A DNA stretch of 64,000 nt from Clavelina lepadiformis (taxonomy: Eukaryota > Chordata > Ascidiacea > Aplousobranchia > Clavelinidae): positions 4,533,501 to 4,597,500 of the forward strand of contig NC_135245.1 in NCBI RefSeq assembly GCF_947623445.1, written 5' to 3'. The position numbers and the translations under genes are program-made. Numbering within the stretch: the first letter of the stretch is position 1; every line of letters starts with the position of its first letter. Shown here in pieces: positions 40,751 through 52,600 of this stretch. The notes below the pieces were generated by a model, which saw only the letters and a list, made by a program, of their open reading frames with translations, made no database searches and was not told the DNA's origin.

Positions 40751-42132
40751 CTAAAGTAAATGAACAATTCAGTGGACCACCTTAATTCAAGTAATTCTCA
40801 CGACGAGAAAGTGGTTTTATCTAAAGAGCCAATATAACACATACAAGCTGCAATTGCATTTTCATTAATGCACACCAATAAATAGTGGTCACATGTGAAG
40901 TTTAGGCTTTACAAGAAACTCAGAAAGATTAAAGATGAGTTAAATAATGTTGTTAACAAGTGTTAATCAATAGCATGGTATGAAAAAAACGTTTATGATC
41001 AGAATAATACTTAGTATATATTAAAATATTTATGCAAGTACTATCAACTTCTCTTGCATAAATATTGAATTCATACTTTATAACCAGATTGGAAAGTTTG
41101 CAAACTTTGTGAGAAATGTAAAATCAAGACTATTACCAGCCTCCACAGTATTGAAACTGAAAAATCTCAATACAGTAACCGGCTAATTTCCAGCTGTTGA
41201 TGTATGTATGGCAATCACTTTTAGAGATATATAAGATTTAGATACATATGTGACCTGGTAATTACTGTCTGTGGGTTCCACACTGAATCTCTGTGGTTCA
41301 AATCTCATATCGGTGACTTCTTTTTATAAATGAAAAGGTTTGTATAAGTTGAGTCATAAAAAATTTATGTACACTTAGAGGATGAAAAGTTCAATTGTTT
41401 AACATTATTTTCATCTGACAGAATTAAAGGGAGTTAATATTTTTGTTGTGATTTACCCATATGCAATCGTAAAGGTGAGAGTTATGTTTGAAGAAATTAG
41501 TTCCACATTAATTGAGAAGAAAACATTGCATATCATTTCCCATTGAATGGCATTTTTCAAATTCGCAAATTAAATGCTGTTTATCATATCGGCATCTTGC
41601 AACTTCATTCACCAGCAGCTGTTTACCTAACTAGCATTTTCCTGCTTTAAAGTAAAAAAGATACTTATTTTGCTTGCTGCTAGCTACCTAAACAGACAAA
41701 AACCAAGTGCTACCAGTTCACGCAAGTTGCATTTTCTAAATTTCATTCAAATAAGCGTATGTACTTTTTTGTTACATGGCGGATTTCTCACCCTAAAAAA
41801 TAAAAAAAAATTCAGTCTGGATTTTACACATACCATTCTCAGCAGAATTTCAATGAAAAGTAGATTTTAGATGAATCAAAATGACTGCAGTTGCACTGGT
41901 TTAGCAGGTTTGCTGTGACTGTAAAAGAAATATACACGTTGCATCAAAACTGTTTGCCTTTGCATAATGGCTATTTTAGTATTTAATTTTCTTAATTAAT
42001 ACTTTTAATAAACAATACAATACTCTAAAAAGAAATGTTATTACAAACCAATTAACAAATTTAAATAACTTAAGGCAACTACTGAACTAGGCCTGTAACC
42101 GCAGAAGGTCTCGAGGGTCTAGTATACTAGTG

Positions 42133-42476
42133 CAGGGCTTCTCAAACTGTGGGTCGCGACCACGTTTGTGGTCGCAAAATGTAATTTTGGGGTCGTGAAA
42201 CAAATTTAATTTTTATAAATTGAATTATTTTTCGATTATTTTTTATTCGCTTTACTGTTTCCATTATGAGATTCTTTTATTACTGCAGGCTACAGTTACT
42301 GTACTTCAGTGGAATGTGTGCACTTGATTTTGCCAGAGACAAAAATACGACTTGAGATTTGTAATTGGACGTTTATAGTTTTAACATCATTAATGTGTAG
42401 GCTACCTCTCAAGGGGTCGCATAGAAATTTCTTTTCTAAAATGGGGTCGCAGACCCAAGAAGTTTGAGAAGCCCTG
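42133..42476. mobile_element. Non-autonomous hAT-type element, 344 bp
   Basis: The ends are CAGGGCTTCTCAAACT and its perfect inverse AGTTTGAGAAGCCCTG, with an exact 8-bp duplication TACTAGTG at 42125-42132 and 42477-42484. GGGTCGC motifs lie just inside both ends. The perfect 16-bp ends suggest a fairly young copy. Confidence 0.93.
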
Positions 42477-42494
42477 TACTAGTGCACAACAAGA

Positions 42495-42502
42495 TGACGT
42501 CA
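42495..42502. promoter_or_regulatory. Palindromic CRE (TGACGTCA)
   Basis: A perfect CRE-type ATF/CREB palindrome lies just outside the hAT element at 42133-42476 and about 1.7 kb upstream of the first recognised GCN1 exon. Whether it is in the GCN1 promoter depends on the unplaced first exon. Confidence 0.3.
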
Positions 42503-43173
42503 CAATTTCAGTAGCAGTGGTCTAGTCAAGTATACAAAAGCATCCTGTGCGGTTGTGCACTTGTATAGCCTACTACTATAGCCTAGATCTGGTCCCGAAA
42601 GTCTGACTGCGTATAAGGTTGGAAATGTTGCTACAAAGGCCAAACTTGTAATTTGCCCAGACAAGAAGATATCATTAAATAATGAAACTACGGCCATTCA
42701 CCAAAAGATTTTTGCCTTAGTCTATTTCTCCCGCAATTCGCAAAACTTCAAACTTCAATTGAAACTATTAAGATTGTGCAACCAGCTGCTAATTCCAACT
42801 TGCAAATACAACAGCAACAAAACTTTGTACAGAATATGTTCCTACCTAGTCCTTTCATAAGTTAGGTAACCTTGTTAACTTGCTGTGTATACAAATGAAA
42901 GTCTGACTTCATTCTTTCTGCCTACCACTTTTTTGCCTTAATTTAAAAAATACATCACAAAATTTAATTTCCTATGCTGAATTATTATCAATTCTTTTTA
43001 TTAAAATAGATTAATACATTACGTTTGCATAAAAGAATTGTTCGTTACGTTACTTATATTTATTTTCAAAAAACACACATGCGTAATTGTCGCCGACACG
43101 TTTTGCTACACACTGATTCAAGGTTTTTCGCAAATAAAAATACAGAAACGTTACGATCCGCCGTTGCATAGAA

Positions 43174-43354
43174 AATTTGTTCCGGGCATTGTGACGTAAA
43201 AATGTCTTATGAATCAGCGCAACTTTTTCTATCAAAAACTTTGTACAGTATTATCTACGTTTCTACTGCTGAAGTTTCTACTACGTTTCTAGTTTTCAAA
43301 AGGAAAACTGAGCAATGGCAAACTTTTACGTCACTATGCCCGGAATAAGTTTGG
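43174..43354. repeat. Inverted repeat with TTCCGGGCAT..GTGACGTAAAA arms
   Basis: The left arm near 43174-43205 reads TTGTTCCGGGCATTGTGACG. The right arm near 43325-43354, inverted, reads TTATTCCGGGCATAGTGACG. The arms are about 28 bp with few mismatches and are separated by some 120 bp. It is probably a small foldback transposon. Confidence 0.6.
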
Positions 43355-43685
43355 CATGACACCGTAATTCTAAGGACGTTTTAGTTAATTAAATTGTAAA
43401 AGTTGAAGTGTAGTCGCTGTTAAGCCAAATTTATTTTAAACAAACTTTGACTACACAAAAAGTAAAAAGTAATAGGTCATTTTACGATGAAGAGATTAAT
43501 TATGCATCAACATCTTACACAAACACAAAAGAGTCGCTTTATGTAGTTTCCTTGTATTGGAAAATTGGTACATTGCACCACATAACGTAAAGTATAATAT
43601 TATATGTATAACTATAAGTCGCAGCAACAACAATGGAACAAAACTCTTGTATAAATGGAGCTAGAACTTGAATCGTCATGATAAT

Positions 43686-46600
43686 TCAACCCATTGTTTC
43701 ACCTCTCTTTGATTTGGCCTCTTCAACCAGATTTACCAGGGCAGTATATCTTCCAACATTTGACATGTTGGCTCCACAGTTTTCCATCTAAATTAGTACA
43801 TAAAGACAACTTATTTTCCTTTATTCGTGGTTTTGAAATAAATGTATATGATAAACTGAATGACCGATTCACATAAACTAACTGATTGATGAACATGACA
43901 ACATGAAAAAACATGACATAAATTAAAGACATTGTTAATTGATGGCGCAAATTAGATAAGCTATTCTGCTAAAGAAGCTAAAGTTTACAAACAATTTAGG
44001 AGTAAAATACTGAGAAAACAAATTAATTTGAAGCAAAAACACAGGAGACAGAGTAGATGCAAACATTTTAATTGTAGCCATAACTAGTAGCAGGGTACAG
44101 AGATGGGCAGTCGATACTTTGAAAGTACCGTCAGTACCGGTACTTGTAAAAAATGTACAGAGGGTTCCGATATTCAGTACTATTTCAAAAAAGTAGATCG
44201 TTACTTTGCCGGTACTCAGTACTGGTAGTCTTTGTACAGCAGATCCTGTTGCCAGCAGTGTTGTAATGACTCAAGTCACATTTTTGAATTACTTGACTTG
44301 AGTCAATGCTTGAAATGACTTGACTCAAGTCTCGGAAAGTAACTCGACCAAATCATTAAATCTTGGTTGTTAATTTATTGACCAACTGACATTTGATTTA
44401 ATTGCAAGCGATCGGTTAAAGGTATAGCCAATGACATGACTTGCATTATATTTTAACTTGACTTGATCCATTTAGTAATTTGACTCGACTTGACTTAAGT
44501 CAACTTCCTAAATGACTTGACTGCAGTCTTAAAAAAATGACTTGGATACAGCACTGGTTGCAAGTGCCATTTTTGCCACAATTATGATCCCGCTAAAGGT
44601 ACTTCAGGTCAAAAAATATCTGAACTCACTCTTTGCGACTTAATTAGACATTTTTAGATTGAAAAAGAACAAAAAGCGCTAGAATTGGCATTAAGTTTTA
44701 ATATAATGAAGTTATAAAAAACCTAATTTCCGACGGTATCGGTACTGAAAAATTACAACAGTACAGTAATTCAGCACTATAGTATCGCGGTACTGCCCAT
44801 CTCTGGTAGTGTACTTCTTTTTAATGCAAGCTAGAACAAACTAAACGTTGCGATTGTTTGCTACTAATAGGGACAGAAGTATGGAAACAAAATGTGAATA
44901 AAACCGATTAAAACCGCAATGAAAAGAACCGTGAGGTAAGGTTTTAGCAGCGTTTTAGAAAAGAGTACGATTACCACTCAAAGTGTGCAATTAAAATGTT
45001 TGCATCTACTTTGCCTCTAGTGTTTTTCCTTGGAATTTACAATTAATGTTTTAAGAGCTACCTAGAGAAATATGAGTAATTATCCCAAGAAACATAAATA
45101 CTGCATTTAAACAAAGACTACATCACAATCCATATGCTATGACATAACCATGACGAGATTTTAGAAGACCAACCTGCTTTCCAAAACTTGTGACATCCAA
45201 GAAGAGCTGGTGTCTTATTTTATCATCATCGGAGAGAGAATCGCCAACTGCCATGGAGGCCAGATTGCTGGAAGACGACTTGCCCGACCTCAACTTCTGG
45301 AGACGAATGAGGCTTTCTTCCATCTTTCGAACAGAAATCAAGACATCAGACACCACTGAGTAAAACCTGGAACAAGAAAGAAGAGGTTAGTTGTAACAGA
45401 CATGTGCGTAACGGTGTACACCATTGCCAGACATATGTGAGGCACGTTTTTAATAGATAATCACATAAGGGTCACATTACTTTGAATCGTGGTAAACAAC
45501 AAGGTAGTGATGTGATTCAAAAAAATCCACAACATTTTGGAAAAAGTTAGTAGACATTAAAATGATAGGTACCCTATTGTTTTGTAGGTAATCGTAAATA
45601 AACATTTTAGATAACTGTGTCATGTTTTTGACTTCGGGGATTCTCCTCAGTTATACAACTTTCCAAAGTCCACTTCTGCATCAAGTCACACTAAAAATAC
45701 TAGACAGGTACTTCAGCTCTAAAAGCGTCACATGCCACGAGTTTTACATGTCCATACTAGCACATTCTGAAGTGATAATTTGAGATTTTGTAACCTGTGA
45801 GATATGGTGGCAGCATATTCAGTAAGCCACAGATCCAAAACGCTACTTGATACTGAACAGCACTGGGCTTTATGAAAAGAAATTACAGGTTTCAGCACAG
45901 CAGTGACATATGATGATGGTTCCGTAGGTGCAGGTCTGTTGAAATGAAGAGTAAATCCAAATTTTGGTGATTTTAGAGGGAACTTCTGCACTGCATTGTG
46001 TCATAATTCATAAAGCAAATATGAAATATTTGAGAACAAAATAGAAATCATATACATTTAAATCAGGCCTATCATGAAAACTTTTGTATGTAAAATAATT
46101 ACCGATTAGTTTTGCGAAAAAGCCTAGGCACATCTTGAGCTTGCTTTAGATATGGTATGGATTGTGCACACAAAGATTGGACAATGTACTTAACGAATTC
46201 CGCTCTGTGGTTCGAAAGCATTCCAAGTGCTTCATCTAAAGCTTCTGCAAAGATTTAAAAAAAAAAAACAGGAAAAGATTTTAAAATTGTAATGGAAGAC
46301 CAACACAATGCTTGGGACATTCATCATAACTTTACCCACTTTTTAAAGCAGGTGTGTCTTTTAAGCCATGGTCAAGTGCATGTCGTTCTATGGTATCAGA
46401 GTAAAACCTTTGGACTTTGATGCAAGCTTCATCAGTATCAAGTATGACGTCAGAGAGTTGGTTTAAAGACAAACAATCTTTGTTTTCAGTTGGAGTTTTT
46501 CCGGCAGAAACCTGCAACAGAAAGTGACTGTACAATGCATGACATTACAAGAGACAGCACATTACTGTTTCTATTGATGACCTTTGAATGATAAGTGCCT

Positions 46601-49600
46601 TTCAAAAAGTGCCTTAGAGCCCAACTGCAAAGGTAAAACAACTTGGTCTTAAAATAAAGTAATAATTGAGTAATTATCTTTTTCATAAGTCATTCAGCTC
46701 CAAACTCTTTCAGTTAGGAGAAATTATTTTTGAAATTCGCATTTTTGCATACCGGCCATCTTCAAAAATAATCCGTGCTCAAATGGACAAGGTAATGTGT
46801 AATGTGCAATGCACAAAAACGCAATCTCTTCTGTAGCAGTGAAATTATTAACCAGCTTGCAGTTCATAACATGCTACTAGTAATTATGACTGGCCACGTA
46901 TATTAAAAAGTCTGATTTCACCCCTGTTCAGATTTCAGAAGCTTACTGCTGTCGTCAACACTCGCGCTTTTGGTGCGGAAAGGTACCTCATCCATTTTAG
47001 CATGGATTATTTTTGAAGATGGCCGGGATGCAAAAAATGCGAATTTCAAAAATTAATTTCTCCTTACTGGAAGAGTTTTGGGCTGAAAGACTTATGAAAA
47101 CGTTAATTACACAATTATTACTTTATTTTAAGACCAACTTGTTTTAGCGTTGCAGTTGCGCTTTAAGTTAAATACAACCAACTATAATTTTTTCCTCAAA
47201 ACACTTTGTATTATATGTGATTTTGCAATATCGATAACATACATTTGTAGTTGCATAATAAGAGACCAACTTATGATACCTGTTTACCGTGAATTTGTTT
47301 CACCCAACTTGCATATCGTGAAAGGAGCTGTAAAGTCAATTTCCAAAACCGATGTATTAATGCCTGAAGAAATACGTCTTCCTTCCAGCACATTTTAATA
47401 CATTGCCAGAGAACTACTGTTGAGTTTAGCCTAAAATTTAATTACATTTTTATAAAATATTGTTGCAATGTGAAAACAAATAAAATACCCTAATAAATTA
47501 GTTTGTAAACATCCTATTAAACAAATGTGCTGTAATAATGAGATATTTTTATTGATATTTTGCATACCTAAACTCACAATGACTTGAACCATCATTTTTT
47601 TCTGCGGGATTAATCAAAGCTGTCTCAAGTTTTCCTCCAATTTCTTGAAATCTATACAATACATTTCAAAGGAATTTAAATAGTTTTGACAAGTTAAGAA
47701 GAACAACTTTGCAGACTAAACATATTGATATTGTCAACGCAAATCTTTTTCACCTTATTTGAAAGTACACGGGCAAACTCCAGTGAGTCATCAAAGTGTT
47801 ATAAGCATCACTTTGCCGCAGTCTTGAGATGCTAGCTTGAGAACCGCACTGTCTCTCAAAGTTGCAAATAAATTCCAAGCACAGAAGATATCGCTAAGCA
47901 CACAGAATAATTTCTATTTAAGTAAGATATGTATACAAAATGCAGTTAATAGAAATTACCTCCTAGCATACCGAAAATGACAAGAGCCCTCCATTAAAAA
48001 ACCCCAAAACATGTTTTGATCATGGGCACCAGGTATGTGAAACTCCTGGGTCACATGAAATCATTCTTGAGCTAAAGTGAAGCTCACTCAAGTGTGTTTT
48101 TTATTGGTATGATATAGTTTTAGTTAACTTAAGTAAGGTCAAAACTGATTCAATTTTCCAAACTGTTGGTTGTAATCAGTACAACGACAGCAGGAATATG
48201 TTTGTTTGTATCTTTTTGTAAATAAAATAACATTATGAATATTCCTGCTGCATTGTACTAATTACAGCAATTTCGAGTAGTTTTATTTGAAATTATTCAA
48301 CACTATTTTTTAAGTTGCTTGCAGCATCTTGTTTTTTAGTAGCTTATGAAAACTCCTGCGTTATTCCATTAAATGCCTACAACTAATTGCTCCAAATAAG
48401 GTATGTAATTGTACAGTCGCTAATAAAATTAATTTGTTGTACAAAACTTGACTAGTAAAGGGAATCCTCTAGCCTTTTACCATCACGAGCAACTGTTCAA
48501 TTCTGTCATGGCTATATGCTCCACACAACTGCGGTCGTTTTATATTTTGTATACCCAACTTTTTCTAGGCCACTACCTCTTTTTGATGAGGAGTGTGAAT
48601 CAAACATGCAACCACATCTAACAATTAATTGTGAATCAAAGTAATGTGGCCATTGTGATACCGAGCATTTAATATGGGGCCTGCCAAGGTTGAGCAGTTT
48701 GACATACGTGATGTACATGAAATCAACAGTGTAGTTGTGTATTCAAGTTACTATATTATCAACTAATAAATGCCAAATAATTTTTAGAACATTTTACCTT
48801 ATGGAATTTATTGGGGTCTCCTGACGAAAAAATTTCGGGCAACCCTTTTTCTAACGATAACACAATTTCTGGCCAAGCTGAATTAACAATGAAGTCATAC
48901 CCAGGGATTCCACGGTATTGTTCACCCAGCCTGGCAAAAGATTAAAACAAGAACTCTTACATAAAATAACACAACTGTCCAAAAACATTAAAAATACAAT
49001 AAACCTTTTACAATTAATACTAGAAACTATTTGCAGCTACTTAAAGAAAATTTCCTATTGTATACTTTAGAACAGGGGTGGGCAACATACGGCCCGCGGG
49101 CCGGACCCGGCCCGCGACAGGATTTTGAGCGGCCCGCAGACAGTTCCGCAGTTCAGTTTTGACTTCAGCAGCTATTGAAGTACATTATTTGTTAATAAAT
49201 TCATTAAATACTGTTTTCGGTCTCTATGCTTAAAACTTAAAATTTACATTAAATACGATTTATTCCTTGCATAGGTGGATAAATACACGATTAATGTATC
49301 GATTCAGGAATCCGGCCCGCCAAGTAGTTTATTTTCTCATATCAGGCCCGCCGACCAAAAAAGTTGCCCGCCCCTGCTTTAGAAGTATGTAAATATCAAA
49401 AATCACAAGTCCTACTAACAACAAACATGTACTTGTTCTTTCTTCCAGATGTTATATCACACAGCATTCTTAAATGATTTGGAACCAATTCTAAGATTGT
49501 GTTAAACAGGGTTTTCAATTGAGCTTCACTAACATTTCCATTCTGCTCCTCAATAACCTAATATGAAAACATGAGATAAGTTAGTCAAAAAACGTTGCCC

Positions 49601-52600
49601 AGCAGCTTTAATACAAAGAGCATACAAGCCGTTTTATAAATGCATGTTTCCCAAACATTGGCCAGTTTGATTCTTAAAAATATTGTGTGACCTACCATGT
49701 AGGGTTGGATTATTCGGATAACGGTTAACCGGTTAACCGATTAACCGCAGTTTTTTTTTCTATCTGATATCCGGATATAATTCTGTCGGTTAACCGGCTA
49801 AAAGAGTATCGTTGCTAATGCGTTTTACACTTTTTAGTAAGTTTGAACATTCTTTGTTACGTAGAGGCTGACTCCCGCTGAGCGCAATTAAACCTTTGTT
49901 CACACTTCTATTGTCTTATACTTTCAACTACGGTACTCGTAAAATGCACGAGTGAAATTTACTATCACGTCACAAAGAAAGCATAATGAATGATTCTTTT
50001 AATAGAAGACTGCATTCTCATGGCAAGGTAAAGTCTGTGAAGTGTCAGTTGAAAAGCTTTGGCTACAACCTAGTTTGAAGTGACTAAATTTAAGAGATGG
50101 AATTTAAACGTTTCAAAAGTGATAATCCAGTTTGGGGCTACTTTCTACGATCAAGAAATGGTGAGAGGTCAAAATGTGAAACCTGTGAAAACACGATTTC
50201 TTGTAAAGGTGGATCTACAGGAGCAATGAGAAGCCACCTTGGTTTAAAACAGTGGTTCTTAACCTGGGCGCTACCGCCCCCAAGGGGCGCTTTTGATTTT
50301 TAGAGGGGCAGAAATACTCAGGGGGCGCTATAGGGGGCGCTCTGTTCAGAAGGTGTAACGATATTTACCTCACTGCAAATTTGCTTTAGTGGTTCTGTTA
50401 GATCAAGATCAATATATACTCTTGCTTTGTATAGGCCAGTGGTGGTCAAACTGCGGCTCACCGGCATGTTTTTTGTGGCTCTTCTAGTCGAATCGTAAAA
50501 TTCCAAAAAAATTGCACAAAGGCTACCAACAGCATCGTTTATGAACGTTTGTCTCTTATTCTTTTATTTAGGCCAGCATTTCGTTTATGACGTAACAGTA
50601 GACATAGAATCCGAAGAGTTAGTTAACAGCAAGTCAACGCAATTTCATTGCTAAGACAGTAACCTTTAGCTCAGTTCAGTCTACTTAAAGACACTGCAAA
50701 ACGAAAACGATGACATCTAAGGCCAGCAAAATGGTGCTTGTATTTTCTGCCAATGGCTCTTCCATTGAATACATTTGCCCACCACTGGTATAGGCCTAGG
50801 CCTGCTACATAGCCAATCTTTCTAGTTACGTCATAATGCGCATTGTCTGGTCTGAGGCTCCATTCGCTTTTAAAACGTAGTCAGTCAGTTAGCTAAACTT
50901 CAGCTTCGGCTAGTTTAGGGTTAAATATATTTTGTAGTATGTAATTGAGATATAATCTGCAATTGTGTTGAATTATGAGTTATTTTTCCTGCTTTACTAA
51001 TGTATATTTTACTATATCAACCATTCTCTTATTATTTCTGTTATTATTATTATTATTACTGTTATTATTACTCTTATTAATATATTAAATAATATCGCTT
51101 CTCCCAAATACAAGGCAACCGGATTGGTGATTAAGCCGGTCTTTTCACTAAACACTCATCATTTTTAACACAGCCCTTTCATTATGGTGGGCAGCAGACT
51201 ATGGAAACCTCTGAAAAGGGGCGCTGGGGGAAAAAAGGTTAAGAACCACTGGTTTAAAACATAAGGTCCCGTCTACAGGATTCCACAATTGATGCATTGT
51301 GCTTTATAAGGAGAGCGTTGCAGAAGCAGTGAACATTAAATTTGCGTGATTTTTCTCGTATTCGCTCGTACTGCGCGTGTACGTAGATCTACAATAAAAC
51401 TGTGTAATGATTTTACAATCCATTTTTCATGCAAACCTCGTGAAATCGATTGTCTCACTTAGCAGTTATTATCCGGTTAACCGGTTAGATAAATTCCAAA
51501 TATACGGATATATCCGTTATCCGGATAGTAAAAATTATTGATATCCGAACTAACCCTACTACCATGGTTTTCTACAATGTTTTTATAACATTGACAAAAG
51601 GTACAAGATTTGGACTGATACAACATTATTTAAAATGGCATATTTATTTTGTTTTCTTTTTTCTTTGAAAAAGGCAACATTTGCAGGAGGTGTCATTTGC
51701 TAATGTGCATATTTCACCTAAAGCACAGAAGCCTAGGAGGGTTCATGGGTATTGTTTTTCCTGTAAAAAATTTGTTTTTTCGGGTGTTACTTATAATGGT
51801 GTATCTATTCAATACACTTCTAATGTGAAGCAAACTGACTTATAGCAGATATTACTTGCTGAAATGCATATTGCACTAGAAGCATAATAACTTAGAATGG
51901 TGCAGGGACATGGTCTCCAAAGGAAATTACAACATCTAAAATGGCACAGAATGCATTAAATCGTGCTTTTCATTCCAAAATCGTTGGTCACAGAACTAGA
52001 ATTTGTTAAAATCTGCAAACTTTTTGCACCAATATTCACTGTACACCAATTCCAGTGTTTAACACCTTCATTCCAGACTAGACCACAATGATGCCGAGTT
52101 AAGACATGAAATAAAAAATTTCCACATCCCACTTCGAGGAAAAACAGGGTTAGTGGTAAGTTTAATAACAAAAACAACTAACCTGTCTCATAAATGGTTG
52201 AACAACATGAACTCTAACAAGTGTTTCTGCATCACTTGTTTTGCTTATAAGAGCGTAAGAGTTAAGACAACGGTGCACATGACCTGGATCTCCGTTCGAA
52301 ATACCAGCAACAAGTTCTCCTTCTAAACTTCTTTGAAGATGGCTTGTAATTTCAGATATCCTCTACAAGAGTGCAATCAGTAATATATTAGATTTCTGGA
52401 TAGATAACAAATGGGTCTTAGATTTACTTTCTAAAGAGTTCTTACCATGCGATTCTGGTTTAAAACAGGAAGGCCTTTGCAGTAAGCTGCATGGTGCTGC
52501 AACTGATTGAATTCGCCTGATACACGTTCCAGGACCTAACACACAAGTAACTAAAAACAAGCAGTGCAACTTACAAGCAATATTGTTAAAAAGCAATGAT

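Larger units (their letters stand above)
40751..43685. other. Region upstream of GCN1 and downstream of COG2
   Basis: This should contain the GCN1 promoter, 5' UTR and a very short first coding exon. Two candidates fit the required phase: ATG directly followed by GTATGT (start base near 41842) and ATGGCC followed by GTAGTT (near 42694). It also holds a hAT element (42133-42476), a CRE palindrome (42495-42502), an inverted repeat (43174-43354) and a possible COG2 polyadenylation signal (43430-43435). Confidence 0.5.
50250..51251. mobile_element. Middle hAT element of the triple nest, 1002 bp
   Basis: The ends are CAGTGGTTCTTAACCTGG and, inverted, CAGTGGTTCTTAACC, with an exact 8-bp duplication GTTTAAAA at 50242-50249 and 51252-51259. 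GGGGCGC repeats lie inside both ends. It contains a third element (50437-50787) and an ATT microsatellite near 51041-51070. Confidence 0.92.
49700..51558 (+). mobile_element. Outer Ac/ZBED-like hAT element of a triple nest
   Basis: The ends are TAGGGTTGG and, inverted, TAGGGTTAG, with an exact 8-bp duplication CTACCATG at 49692-49699 and 51559-51566. Subterminal regions are full of GGTTAACCGG and TATCCGGATA motifs. It contains a BED-finger reading frame (50097) interrupted by a second hAT. Without the insertion it is about 850 bp, too small for a transposase, so it is non-autonomous. It lies between COG2 exons 6 and 7. Confidence 0.9.

Noticed and set aside
41245-41320. Possible tRNA gene with a B-box-like GGTTCAAATC
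   Set aside because: No matching acceptor stem and no convincing A box at the right distance.
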